Below are positions 53,703 through 64,000 of a DNA stretch of 64,000 nucleotides, piece by piece. Under the pieces are notes generated by a model. The model searched no databases, was not told the origin of the DNA, and worked only from the letters and a program-made list of their open reading frames with translations. How positions within the stretch are numbered: the first letter of the stretch is position 1; each line of letters starts with the position of its first letter. The stretch spans positions 1,312,501 to 1,376,500 of the forward strand of contig CAUEEP010000924.1 of assembly GCA_958450365.1 (NCBI GenBank). Direction: 5' to 3'. Origin of the DNA: Mesorhabditis belari (lineage: Eukaryota; Nematoda; Chromadorea; Rhabditida; Rhabditidae). The position numbers and the translations under genes were made by a program.

Positions 53703-54634
53703 TTACGGGGGTCCTTGATGCTCGGCTTGGAATTTCCCATCGTTCTTGCTGTGTTTGTCGACGGCCTTCTGTCGTGTATTGATCATCTCGTTCAAATCCG
53801 CAATTCTTGGCTAAAAACAAAAATTAAAGCGTTCTACCAAATCATTAATTCCAAAAGTCGTACTAAATCCGTTAAATCAAAACTCACCAATGGCATGTTG
53901 ATTTAATTTCCGGCTTCTCAAATATCACTTGTTCTTTTTAAGGAGTATCTTCATAGAGCTGGCCCTAAAGCAAAACCGATTGAAAAAATACAAAACAAAA
54001 CAAAAATAAAACGGATGAATAAAGTATACCTGAACCATGGCAACAAAAAGACTTTCAAGGAGTTGAATATCCGGTTGATTGATCCCTGCGTTTGCGGGAA
54101 CCGCAATCTAAAGAAAGAGAATAGCAAATGATTAATGTATGCAATTAAGGTCATGTAAAGTTACGTATCACTTAATATCTTCACAAAATAAAATTCAGAC
54201 CTTACCTTAGCTTTGGCGCTTTCAACATAGTATTTTAGTGCTCGTTTTCTGGATTCGGCGGATCAGCGATAGGTTTCTTGTGAGGGAAATCTCGTGGCAC
54301 GCCACCGGCTTCAAATATTTCTTTTTGTTAAGCGCTCACAGAAGAACTAAAGGGATAGTTTAAATAAAGAAACGAAGATTAGACGTTTCCTATATGCGTA
54401 TAACCTCAAAATGTGACTAAATGCATTGCATTACATAAAATAAAGTCTAATAGGTAGCAGATAACATTAGTTCTGCACTTAATTTAAGATGGCCTCTAAA
54501 GCAAAAGATACAACCTACCTAATGACAACAACAAACTTCTTTAAACCAAACAAGATTGCCAAGTAACTCAGAAAAACTCACAATCCAATGCCGACAAGAC
54601 AAATGAAGCTGCCGGGTGCAGGTCGATGTCACAT
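53703..54634 (-). pseudogene. Decayed copy of the secreted-protein gene at 56.6-59.1 kb
   Basis: All five exons of the neighbouring gene can be matched with recognisable splice sites, but the reading frame is broken. Exon 1 (54634) reads ATG then TGA where the intact gene has ATG GAA. Exon 2 (about 54338-54206) runs into TAA after SVSA. Exon 3 (54109-54032) is still open and matches (NQPDIQLLESLFVAMVQ against NRPDIRLLARLAVAMVQ). Exon 4 has a TAA after GQLYEDTP. Exon 5 (53812-53703) ends early after HQGPP. The preserved splice sites indicate a duplicated gene and not a retrocopy. Confidence 0.8.
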
Positions 54635-55278
54635 CTAACGAGTCGGGAAGAAGCGGGAAGAAAATTACAAAAAAATTTTTGGCAGAACACTTATATTCTA
54701 GGCTTAAATACGAAGTTGCGACGCAAATTTGGAAACGCTACCGTAGTTAGGTCAAGCTTTACCCTAAAACACGCGCTTTTCCTTCCCGTCTGAAAAATAT
54801 TTTCATTTGTCACTTGGACATTTGCTCGGCGTTGCTTTTAGATTTTTGTCCGTGTTTGGTGTTTTCATGATTTAAACCTCTTATTTATTTGGTACTTTGG
54901 TGGTTGGGAGGGACCATTTTTATCCTGGCTTAGTTGGATCTAATTTTTTTGAGTGGTTTTATTGATGTCTTTTATCTATTATAGGATAATCAAATATGCT
55001 TAATAGATTAGTGACTATTTTAGCAAGTTTTTGGCAATTCTAGCCTAATCTCATGTATTAACCACCAAACGCTACCGCGAAGCTGCTTACAATTGAAAAT
55101 CAAATAAAAGCGGCAATATGAAACTTGAAACATGTTGTAAATGCTCTAAAAGTATAAGCATATTTGATAGATGGATAAAAGATATCAATACAACCATTCA
55201 AAAAACTAGTTCCAACTATGCCAGGATAAAAGTGGTCCCTCTCAACCACCAAAGTACCATTCATTTTTTTCAGGGAAA

Positions 55279-56207
55279 ATGGTTGCGACAAGTGCCAAAG
55301 ACGTGGACAGCGCCGAAGTCGTGAAACATATCGCCCACTTCCTGAAGAAATCGGGCAAAGTGAAGCTGCCCGAAGGCGCCGATCTCGTCAAACTAGGGCA
55401 GTCCAAGGAGTTGGCTCCCATCGACCCCGATTGGTACTACATTCGATGTGCCGCCATCGCTCGAAGACTCTATTCACGTCCCACAGGTATTGCTTTGATT
55501 TTGCTTAAACTTTTGGCCAGTTGGTTATCTAGCTTTGCTTGTTTAGAGTTTGCATGCGTCATTTTTAGGGTTTTAGGCAATTAACCTTTTTATTATTTTT
55601 AAAAACAGAAGTGAACGTTTACTATAAGGCTAAAAAGTGAGGCTTTCTGTTTTGAGCAGACGGCAAAATGGTTATGGAAACTTTGGAATTGGAGTGAACC
55701 CAATTTTGGGTTTATTTTTAAATGATTCATTCTGTACATCCCATTAATGTTTTATTTTAGGTGTCGGCGGTCTTCGAAAGATCTACGGAGGCAAGCTTCG
55801 ACGCGGCGTTCAACCAAATCACTGGATTGCTGGATGCGGCTCCGTCTGCCGAAGAGCCCTTCAGACGTTGGAACACCTTAAATGGGTGCAGAAGGGCCCA
55901 GAAGGAAAAGGACGTATCATTTCAAAGCAGGTATCAATTTAACGTGAATACTAATGAGTTCGTCATAAACCTTTCATTCGTCTTATAATGTGAATATAAA
56001 GGAACTCTTACTAGTATCGACTGATGTGTAATAAAAAATGTCTTGCCTTTATAAGTTGCCCACAATTTAAAGTCCTTGTACTCAATAGTGTAGAAATCAA
56101 GCGGAAAATAAATTAGTAAAAGTACCATTTCTTTGCTTTAGGGACGCAAGGATTTGGACCGAATCGCAGCAGATGCGAAATCGAAACAAGTGGCCGAACA
56201 GTATTAA
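55279..56207 (+). CDS. rps-19: 40S ribosomal protein S19 (eS19)
   Basis: Three exons: 55279-55486, 55761-55930, 56142-56207 (TAA); 147 aa, the usual eS19 length. Highly characteristic: [60 protein letters not shown] and [12 protein letters not shown] component of the small ribosomal subunit needed for 18S rRNA maturation. Acceptor TTTTTTTCAG lies 5 nt before the ATG (likely spliced-leader trans-splicing). AATAAA at 56251 follows the stop by 43 nt. It lies between the two copies of the minus-strand secreted-protein gene. Confidence 0.95.
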
Positions 56208-56250
56208 TTCTTGATTTTCATGATAAATTGTTGTTTGTTATTTTTTGATC

Positions 56251-56256
56251 AATAAA
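56251..56256 (+). terminator. Polyadenylation signal of rps-19
   Basis: AATAAA 44 nt after the rps-19 stop codon. Confidence 0.7.
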
Positions 56257-56551
56257 ATGAGAAAGTAGATTCCCACCAATGGACTCTGTCAAAAAGATAC
56301 TGGGGTGCGGGAGACATCGGAATAGAATTCACAAATTTTACCAGTCGTTGAGTTCCAACACGTTTCTGCGGGTAACATTAGGAACAGCTCGGTTTAAGCA
56401 CTATATTTTGTTTCCAATTTCAATAGATTCTTTCATGGGTACGTGTTTAGAAACCATTTATTTCCCCGAAAAAGGCTTTATTCGCCTCATGCACAAAAAA
56501 ATCGCATGTTGAGGGCTATTTTGAAGAGTTGAGGCGTCGTTCGCACACCGT

Positions 56552-59133
56552 CTAGAAGAAGGCGTCGGGGCTGAGTACTCCAGATGGTACTTGAGGTGGT
56601 CCTTCCTGTTCTGGCTTCAGCTTTCCGACGTTTTTGTTTTGGTGGTCGACAGCTTGTTTACGCTGTTTGATCACTTCATTCAATTCCTTCATTTTCGGCT
56701 TAAAAGGACGATGATCGAAGTAAAAAAATCAAGTCTTAACTTATAAACATGGAAATACTTACAAATGGCATATCGACGTGATTTGGATTGCGATTCTGGA
56801 AAATTCCTTCTTTCTCGTAAGGCGTGCCTTGATAGAGTTGTTCCTAAAGTAAAACCGATTCAGTGAGTGCAAACTTGAAATGAAATTGATACCGGAAAAG
56901 CATACCTGAACCATGGCAACGGCAAGTCTTGCAAGTAGTCGAATATCCGGTCGGTTGATCTCCTGTTTGTGGGGCACCGCAAGCTATAAAGTAAATGAAA
57001 ATATGCTAATACTGATAATATCAATTTATAAAGTCACGTCTATTAGAAAGGTTTTATGTCAAAAAAAAACAAGTAAAACGGTAAAACACTTACTTTAACA
57101 TCGACGCTTTCGGGCGATTCGATCGGAGTCTGGTATTCGTCGTTGTTCAATTTCTCGTTCAAGGTCGAATTCTTGACTGCCGAATACTTCAAGTCGGGTG
57201 TCCCATCGGCATGGTTTGAAGGTAGGATGTGAGCCGAAGAACTGAAAACAAAAAAAAAATATATTTTTATAGAAAAACAGCCGACTTGACCCGCGTTACA
57301 ACGGACTTAAAGGAATTTCTTAATGAATTAGCTTTTTGTTTCAAAACGCCCATGAAAATGATGAAATTGCTTTGCTTGCTTTGCTCCACAGCTGAAATCT
57401 TTGCTCAAAAAGCTGATCATTGCATATTGCATAAACTAGCAACAAACTAGCAACAAAAAAATTACACCAGCACTTTTACTAGAAAAACTTTTGCAAAAAA
57501 AAAACAGTTGGAAAGATTTCAGCGGGAAATTAAGAATCTCATCATATCTCAAATTTCAAAGTATTTAGTGAATGCCTAAATGAGAAATGGCTAAATTTCT
57601 CCAGATTTCCCCAACCGATCACCAGATTTCAAAAAGTTCTTTTATGGATTTGTTGCTAGTAAAGATTTATGCAATAATGCAATATGCAATAATGCAATAT
57701 GCAATAATGCATTATGCAATAATCAGCTTTTTGAGCAAAGTTTTCAGCTGTGGAGCAAACGATTTCAAGCAATTTCAAGCAATTTCATCATTTTCATGGG
57801 CTTTTTCAATCAAAAAGCTAATTCATTAAGAAATTTCAAGCTTTATAGCTTCAAATGATGCTCAAAACTCAAAAAACATATTGATAAATATGTTTGTTGA
57901 GTTTTGAGAATCATTTTTTCACTGAAACCTTTGAATAGAACCATGTTGATTAAGAAAATGTCGAGCTAATAGAAATTTGGCTCAAAAGAAAATCAAAGTT
58001 GATTTGACTCGAATGATCGAAAAGTTTCTTCATCATTTTATGTCAAATAAAAAAGTTGCCTCTTATTAGCTTGAGTTCATAACTTTTCAATCTAAACAAA
58101 CGGAAATTCGAGAAATTGGTGAAGAAATTTACATGGGTTAGCCATTTCATACGCATTGACCCAATATTTCCCAACATGCTCATCAGTTAAAAGCTTCTAT
58201 GGTAAAATCTTATCGACAGGCTTGTTCCAAAAAGCTTGCAAAAGCCCGCCTGCGAACTTTCCCCTTTGATTTGATGACTTTCCCAGAATTTCTGAAAGTT
58301 TGCCTCAAATCACTTGAGTGGTTTTTAGAGATTTTCTATCCAAATTACTTTTTAGTTTTTGAAAAAAGCTCAATGTATTTCTATGTTCAATTTTGAAAAG
58401 CCTGTTCTATTAGCCTGTTCTATATTACTTCTATAATAGCCTGTTCTATATTACTTCTATATTAGCCTGCTCTATATTAGTTCTATATTAGCCTGTTCTA
58501 TAGAACAGGCTTTTCAAGGCTAAACATAAAAATTCTTTACATTGAGCTTTTTTCAAAAAGCCTTGAAAAGCCAAAAAGCCTATTATTGATACCTTGAAAA
58601 GCCTGTTCTATAGAACAGGCTAATATAGAACTAATATAGAAGAGGCTAATAGAAAAGGCTTTTCAAGATTAAACATAGAATACATTGAGCTTTTTTCAAA
58701 AACTAAAAAGTAATTTGAATAGAAAATCTCTAAAAACCACTCAAGTGATTTGAGGCAAACTTTCAGAAATTCTGGGAAAGTGATCAAATCAAAGGGGAAA
58801 GTTCGCAGGCGGGCTTTTGCAAGCTTTTTGGAACAAGCCTGTCGATAAGATTTTACCATAGAAGCTTTTAACTGATGAGCATGTTGGAAATATTGGGTCA
58901 ATGCATATGAAATGGCTAGTCCATGGAAATTTCTTCACCAATTTCCGTTTGTTTAGATTGAAAAGTTATGATCTCAAGCTAATAACAGGAAACTTGCAAG
59001 CCTTTTGGAACAACCCTGGTCAAAATTGAAACAAAGGCAAAAAAAGGCAACACAACAACAAAACAAAGGCAAAAACTCACAGTCCAATGACGAGAAGACA
59101 AATGAAGCCGACGAGTGCAGGTCGATGTTCCAT
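56552..59133 (-). CDS. Secreted nematode protein of unknown function
   Basis: Five phase-consistent exons: 59133-59081, 57241-57094, 56983-56906, 56843-56763, 56698-56552 (TAG); 168 aa. N-terminal signal peptide (PALVGFICLLVIGLSSAHI), no other membrane segment. The mature part is polar, with an acidic linker (YQTPIESPESVDVK), a conserved block shared with the pseudogene (NRPDIRLLARLAVAMVQEQL), and a lysine/glutamine-rich helix-like segment (MKELNEVIKQRKQAV). Few cysteines and no dibasic neuropeptide array. I do not recognise a characterised family. AATAAA on the minus strand at 56482-56477. Intron 1 (1.8 kb) holds two large foldbacks. Conservation of block 3 in the pseudogene suggests it is the constrained part. 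Confidence 0.7.
57300..57845. mobile_element. Foldback element
   Basis: Arms 57310-57460 and 57645-57845: TTAATGAATTAGCTTTTTG, CATGAAAATGATGAAATTGC and AAAGCTGATCATTGCATA at the left return inverted at the right. The right arm carries extra ATGCAATATGCAATA units. Lies in intron 1 of the secreted-protein gene. Confidence 0.7.
58065..58985. mobile_element. Large palindrome (920 bp)
   Basis: Arms of about 390 bp: AGCTTGAGTTCATAACTTTT at 58070 is mirrored at 58960-58980. Near-identical throughout, so the same open frame (MVKSYRQACSKKLAKARLRT) appears on both strands. The centre contains AGCCTGTTCTATA-type repeats that also pair. Arm identity looks high, suggesting recent origin or gene-conversion maintenance. 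Confidence 0.8.
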
Positions 59134-60121
59134 CTTGCGAATCGAGAAGAAGCGAGAAGCGAGAAGCGAATAATGAAAATTTTTGAGGAGAGCGGTTATA
59201 TTTGAGAATAAAATGCAAATTTGCCAAAATTAAGATGCTAATTTGTGCTCTGCTCAATCTCCTCAAAATCTCTTTGCTATTGATCATTTTTCTTGTATAT
59301 TTTTGCGTATTTCTTCAGCAAAGTACTTTATTTCTCCAAAAAAAAACCGAGTCAAACCGTAATTCCGCTGTATAACAATACTTTTATGGGCAAGAAAAGT
59401 GAAACTTTAGAGAGTGTGGGGCAAAGAAAGGGTGGTGATTTAAAAATAGAAAAACAAAAAAAACTTTGACAAGCGAAAATGAGATCAAAGTGGGCAAAAG
59501 GTTGAGAGTGAGAAAGAAGAAGAAGAAAAAAAGAGAGAAAAACAATGGGTGGAAATCATTTTTGAGAGGAAAGAAGCACCGTGGGGGAATCAGTGTTGAA
59601 CCCGAATTATTCTTTGACACACACACACAAATATTTTATCAGACGGCAAACGGTCAGACCGTTCAACGTTTTTCGCGTCAAAAGATACCGTACTTTTTGG
59701 ATGAGAGATGTAAAGTTGAGGTCACGATTGTAAAAGGTCCTTGTAACTCTTGATTTGATGTCGCGTATGTCGACACGCGTATTTCCCACCTTTTATACGC
59801 GCTCCGCACACTTTGCCATTGGCAATCCAACTTTGAGCTCGAATATCTCGGTGTTGGGCTGTTCAATTGAAATAGTTTTTGTACCAATTGGTAGAGAAAG
59901 ACCTGGCGCATCTAATGATACCAAAACTATTTAAATTGGACAGCTCAACACCGAGATATTTGAGCCTAAAGTTAGATTGACAATGGCAAAAGGGACGGGT
60001 CGTCTGATAATCTTAAAAATGCCGAATATTTCATCGCACTACATGGCGAATTAAAATACACATCTCAAAAAGTACAGTATCCGATCAAATTTACAAAGAA
60101 AATCTACAAAATAGGGAGCTA
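59134..60121. other. Intergenic, with a foldback element
   Basis: Purine-rich plus strand at 59500-59580. A foldback lies at about 59805-59995 (TTGCCATTGGCAATCCAACT, GAATATCTCGGTGTTGGGCT mirrored by AGCTCAACACCGAGATATTT). No gene recognised. Confidence 0.55.
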
Positions 60122-62567
60122 TCAGGAGGTTTGACTGTCCCTCTCTTTGATCGTTTCCAATCGGTGATTCCCATTTGATTGCATCGATTCTTTACTCGGC
60201 GATTTCGCCGTCGTCGTCGTCGTTGTTGTTGTTGTTGTTGTTCCATTCAGCTCTTCCATTGGAACGCCTAAATCTCGTTTCAACTCGCATTCGAAGATCT
60301 CGTTTTTATTCCCGATTTTATTTTCTTTCAAATGCAAAAGCTCAAATCCGAGTCAGCCTCTGTTTTTTTTTTGAAACGTATTCACTAACCACTTGACCAA
60401 GCATTGGTTCTTTCGACTTGACCAAGCATTTTTCAGATCTGTATTGATCATCGTTTTTAGCCGTAAAGTCAAACAGACAGACGCGGCTCTTTTGATACCG
60501 TATTTCTTCGAATAGAAGACCGGGTAAAGAGTATCATCGCGTACTCCGCGTACTCCGCGTACTCCTGCGTAGCAGCCCTTTTTAAAATTTCTTTTCTGCA
60601 TAAAAGCTTTCAATGAAGTGCTATAGGGCTGGAAAATGACTCAAAAATATCACATGAGCTAACAGATTTTTGAGTCATTTTCCAGCTCTATAGCACTTCA
60701 TTGAAAGCTTTTATGCAGAAAAGAAATTTTAAAAAGGGCTGCTACGCAGGAGTACGCGATGATACTCTTTACCCGGCCTTCTATACGGTAAGTACGGTAA
60801 GTTCGATACGGTAAGTTCACTTCAAAGATATGAATCAAAAAAAAAGAGCAAAAATGTTATTGATTCAAGCAAAAGCGGGTTAGTCTTTGGGTGGGTAAAA
60901 ATTGGAGTTGACGTTACGGTATCTGCTAGATTGTGTTCTTTTCCAATAATACGTTTTCTAAAGCATGTCAGCCTTTGAAAACTACCGTAATCTTGCCTTT
61001 AGCATCTTTATAAATCTTTACAGTATTAAAGAGACTTGCTTATCGATATTATTGATACAAACGGCAAGCTCATATTGGATCGTTCAGCTCTCAGTTTCTA
61101 GAACAGCTATTAATCTGAAGAATTGTTTCATTGGAAAGCTAAGAATCTCAGCTTTCGATTTCTATTTTATACATAGCGACTTTTAATGACTTTTAATACT
61201 TATCGATATCGAAGGATCGATAGCGAAAGTATCGATATCGAAACTATCGATTATCGTTAAGCTTATCAATGTTTGAGTATCGAATAGCTAAGCTTTTTGA
61301 GGCGCTTATCTATGAGAATTTGCTATTTGTGAAATAACAATCGAAAGCTGAGATTCTTGGCTTTCCAATGAAACAATTTGCAGATTGATAGCTATTCTAG
61401 AAACCGAGAACTGAACAGTTAAACATGAGCTTGCCGTTTGTATCAATAATATCGATAAGCAAGTCTAGTATCAAACTAAACATAAGAAAAAATTATAAGC
61501 AAGATTTCGATAGTTTATAAGCAAGGTTTCGGTAGTTTTTAAGAGTTGATAAAGTTTAGAAAACGCATTACTCGAGAGGAAAACCTCTATTCACTACAGT
61601 ATGCTGGAAGAAGAAGCATCGTAGCACTGAACATCTGTTAAATTCTTCAATCGAAGTCAAAGATTGACTTTGATTGAGTCAAAGATTCAGTCCCAATGCT
61701 TAAAGGCTTTCTATAATATGCCAGGAATACTGTAGTGAAGTAGAATCCAGACAATAAGATTTACAATCAAAGTTAATTAGGAATAATCTTCCTAGCAATT
61801 ACCACATCTTCTTAGCAATTGCCACATCTTCCCAGCAATTACCAGGAAGATGTAGCGTTTCAACCTCTTCGTCAATAATCGATCTTCCTCAATAATCGAT
61901 CTTTTTCTTCACCTCTCACCTAATCGATGATTACTGGAGGTTCGGTTCTCCGGCGGTACATAGGTTCGCTCAGTGTGGGTGTGAGGAAACTCAGTTTCAA
62001 ACCGCTGGCGACGATTTCTGAACTGAAGCCGATTAACGTCAAAATCTCTGTTCAAGTTGGTGCGATTTCCACGACACCGGGAGACCCATGCTTTTTTCTC
62101 TCCAAACACAAAGGTTTCAAAGAAATGCAGCAATCGAGATAGATTTGAGAAGAGTTTTTATAATAAACATTCCATTCCGGTTTTTTGTTTTCTCGTTGAG
62201 GAAAACATTGACACGCTCGCAAGTGAACCCACATGAAATAGCCGGTGATCGGCACTTTCGAGAGTTGACGCTTCACAGCATTCTGGATCTCGCTGTTGAG
62301 AAAACAGTAGAGAACGGCGATGAAAATTCCCTGAAAAAGTGGCTAGACTTTGAAAGGATTAAAGTAATTGTTGAAATTGTTAACTTAACAGTCTACGAGT
62401 TGGTAACTGAACAGTCTACGAGTACTGGACCTACGAGTACCTGCGAGTGCTGGAGTATGGCTGATCCCAGCATGTAGACACTTGATGGTTGTTCTGGTTC
62501 GTAAAACAGTGGAATATTCGAAATCCCTAGCAATGGCACGAGCAGCAGAGTGGCTTTGATCGTTCGC
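60122..62567 (-). CDS. Class B (secretin-type) GPCR, 3' end only
   Basis: Firm exons: 62567-62441 encodes TM6 to the start of TM7 (IKATLLLVPLLGISNIPLFY ... ILQHSQ), and 62330 to about 62256 continues GIFIAVLYCFLNSEIQNAVK. (S/H)xQG...CFLNxE(V/I)Q and xATLLLxPLxG are the TM7/helix 8 and TM6 signatures of class B receptors. Likely tail exons: 62022-61920 (FRNRRQRFETEFPHTHTERT, donor GTGAGA) and 60324-60122 (CELKRDLGVPMEELNG, an 11-Thr run, KERDSQTS, TGA), joined in phase. The tail joins are inferred. The ectodomain and TM1-TM5 must lie right of the window. In C. elegans class B members include SEB-2, SEB-3 and PDFR-1; I cannot tell which this is. Confidence 0.65.
60495..60800. mobile_element. 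Foldback element
   Basis: ATACCGTA ... AGAAGACCGGGTAAAGAGTATC at the left and its inverse (GATACTCTTTACCCGG, CTTCTATACGGTA) at the right. Inner arms AGCTTTCAATGAAGTGCTAT and complement. The left arm has a CGCGTACTC triplication. Confidence 0.7.
61030..61470. mobile_element. Foldback element
   Basis: CTTGCTTATCGATATTATTG and ACAAACGGCAAGCTCAT at the left mirror CCGTTTGTATCAATAATATC and GATAAGCAAG at the right; arms of about 130 bp. The centre holds a TCGATATCGAA cluster (61200-61260). Confidence 0.7.
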
Positions 62568-62639
62568 CTAAACTTTGCTATTGTATACTTTTGCTTTGCT
62601 TTTGTTCTCTTGTGACTAGAGCGTGTTTTTTGCGAGTAA

Positions 62640-63095
62640 GTTTGTTGGCTAGACTGCAGTTTATCCCTTTGGCTAGATTGCAGTTTATCCCTTTGGCTAG
62701 ACTGCAGTTTATCCCTTTGGCTAGATTGCAGTTTATCCCTTTGGCTAGACTGCAGTTTATCCCTTTGGCTAGATTGCAGTTTATCCCTTTGGCTAGATTG
62801 CAGTTTATCCCTTTGGCTAGATTGTAGTTTATCCCTTTGGCTAGATTGCAGTTTATCTCTTTGGCTAGACTTCAGTTTATCAATTTGGCTAGACTGCAGT
62901 TTATCCATTTGGCTAGACTGCAGTTTATCCCTTTGGCTAGACTGCAGTTTATCCCTTTGGCTAGACTGCAGTTTATTCCTTTGGCTAGACTGGAGTTTAT
63001 CCCTTTGGCTAGACTGGAGTTTATCCCTTTGGCTAGATTGCAGTTTATCCCTTTGGCTAGACTTCCTTATCCCTTTGGCTAGACTGCAGTTTATC
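62640..63095 (+). repeat. Minisatellite, 24-bp CTTTGGCTAGACTGCAGTTTATCC
   Basis: About 19 units of 24 bp in the intron upstream of the GPCR TM6 exon; the frame codes for LARLQFIP repeats. The length divisible by three explains the open frames. Confidence 0.9.
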
Positions 63096-63234
63096 TCCTC
63101 TCCCCAGCCAACACCAGGTCACACAGATCAACACCTCTGCGCGGCTCTCCTTGTGGCTGACCCGCTATTTACCTAGACGTTGGCTTCGCACATACAGCGG
63201 TGCCGTAGGCGACGCTCGTGAGAGCTTGCAGCAC

Positions 63235-63385
63235 ATTTGCCTGCCCGCACCGGTCTATAGAGACTGCCTATAGGTATCGCTTTTTTTGTGGTTTGTGTCT
63301 GGGTTAGACGAAGCGCGAGCCTAACCCAGACACAAAACAAACAAAACACGATACCTATAGGCAGGTGAAGCCGGTGCAAAGGCCA
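63235..63385. mobile_element. Short foldback element
   Basis: TGCCTATAGGTATCG and TTTGTGTCTGGGTTAG at the left mirror CTAACCCAGACACAAA and CGATACCTATAGGCA at the right; hairpin stem about 65 bp with a small loop around 63308. Confidence 0.7.
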
Positions 63386-63589
63386 CAAAAAAACGACCGT
63401 TTATCAAATTTTGCAAAAAATTCCCGTATTTGGCGATGAGATGCAGATTTTCGTAATCAGCGCAAAAAAACGAAGTCAGAAAAACCACTTTTGGTTGTCA
63501 TTGGCGAAATTGTCATTTGTAAACTGCAGCCTTACCAGTTTGCGAGTAGCTTTGAGAGTAATTTTCACTCAATTAACCGAGTAATCCTC

Positions 63590-63780
63590 TTTACAGGTCG
63601 AGCTTTTGCCGGGTAACTACGAGGAATCCTCTTTACACGTCGAGTAACTTGAATATCTTTACATTTGACGGGAATTTGCCACCAAGTTAGTTAAGCAGTC
63701 TAGCCAACAAACTTACCGCCCATTTTTTTCCCAAGTGTTCGTTTTAAAAAAAAAACGCATTACTCGCGAGGAACACTGTC
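63590..63780 (+). repeat. Second copy of the 45.7-kb dispersed repeat
   Basis: CCTCTTTACACGTCGAGTAA, GGGAATTTGCCACCAA and GCATTACTCGCGAGGAACAC in the same order as at 45.7 kb. The right edge of the window (63935-64000) is a GAATGACAAGATTT tandem. Confidence 0.65.
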
Positions 63781-64000
63781 TACTTGTGATCTTAGGACGT
63801 GGAAGCTTGTCAACGTGCTTGTCTTGTCTTGTCAAGACGAGAGACGACCCCGAATTTGGGGTCAGGCTGTACAAATTGGAAAAGGAAAGCTTCGACTCTG
63901 AAGTTTTACACTCAGAAACAAAGCTGGGACAACAATTTTGAATGACAAGACAAGATTTGAATGACAAGGTTTGAATGACAAGATTTGAATGACAAGATCA

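Noticed and set aside
58199..58901. 65- and 93-codon ORFs with similar peptides on opposite strands
   Set aside because: They are the two arms of one palindrome; no known domain and no splice context.

Overview
This window is eukaryotic, and everything points to a rhabditid-type nematode. Genes are split into short exons with compact GT..TTTCAG-type introns, and some introns are only 36-43 nt. Several first exons begin directly behind a TTTCAG/TTTCCAG acceptor next to the ATG, which is the signature of spliced-leader trans-splicing. The two best-preserved genes are orthologues of C. elegans peb-1 and hex-1, in the same order as I remember for cosmid T14F9 (T14F9.4 and T14F9.3) on the X chromosome. 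That synteny statement is from memory and was not searched.

Gene layout. 5.5-18.5 kb (+): peb-1-like FLYWCH transcription factor, 8 or more coding exons, about 528 aa. 21.2-21.4 kb (-): last two exons of a cysteine-rich protein whose tail resembles secreted phospholipase A2. 24.7-36.2 kb (+): complete hex-1-like beta-N-acetylhexosaminidase (GH20), 16 exons, 548 aa, every exon phase checked. 37.9-42.4 kb (-) and 51.3-53.05 kb (-): two diverged paralogues of a four-helix LAPTM4-like membrane protein (201 and 196 aa). 42.72-42.80 kb (-): an intact tRNA-Ser(CGA). 46.0-46.7 kb (+): a protein-kinase fragment. 53.7-54.6 kb (-): pseudogene copy of the secreted-protein gene at 56.6-59.1 kb (-), with rps-19 (+, 55.3-56.2 kb) lying between the two copies. 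60.1-62.6 kb (-): 3' end of a class B (secretin-type) GPCR; its other exons lie beyond the right edge.

The rest, well over half, is repeat. Nearly every long intron carries its own private minisatellite, with periods from 5 to about 40 bp. There are more than a dozen foldback/MITE-type palindromes of 120-920 bp, a degenerate pogo/Tigger-like transposase, a non-LTR retrotransposon 3' end, and many tRNA-derived sequences. The most unusual structure is a set of five elements, each with two tRNA-like modules placed head to head at a regular spacing of roughly 90-135 bp. Four of the five end in a shared terminus that reads TCTACTATATATAAAAG followed by a GTCTGTC tract, which looks like a Helitron 5' end. 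The GTCTGTC tract of this terminus seems to be the seed of two of the large minisatellites.

The genes do not form one pathway. They are a transcription factor, a lysosomal glycosidase, probable endolysosomal membrane proteins, a ribosomal protein, a secreted protein and a receptor. Long open frames inside the minisatellites are by-products of repeat units divisible by three and are not annotated as genes. All exon boundaries were derived by hand from the sequence and its reading phases.
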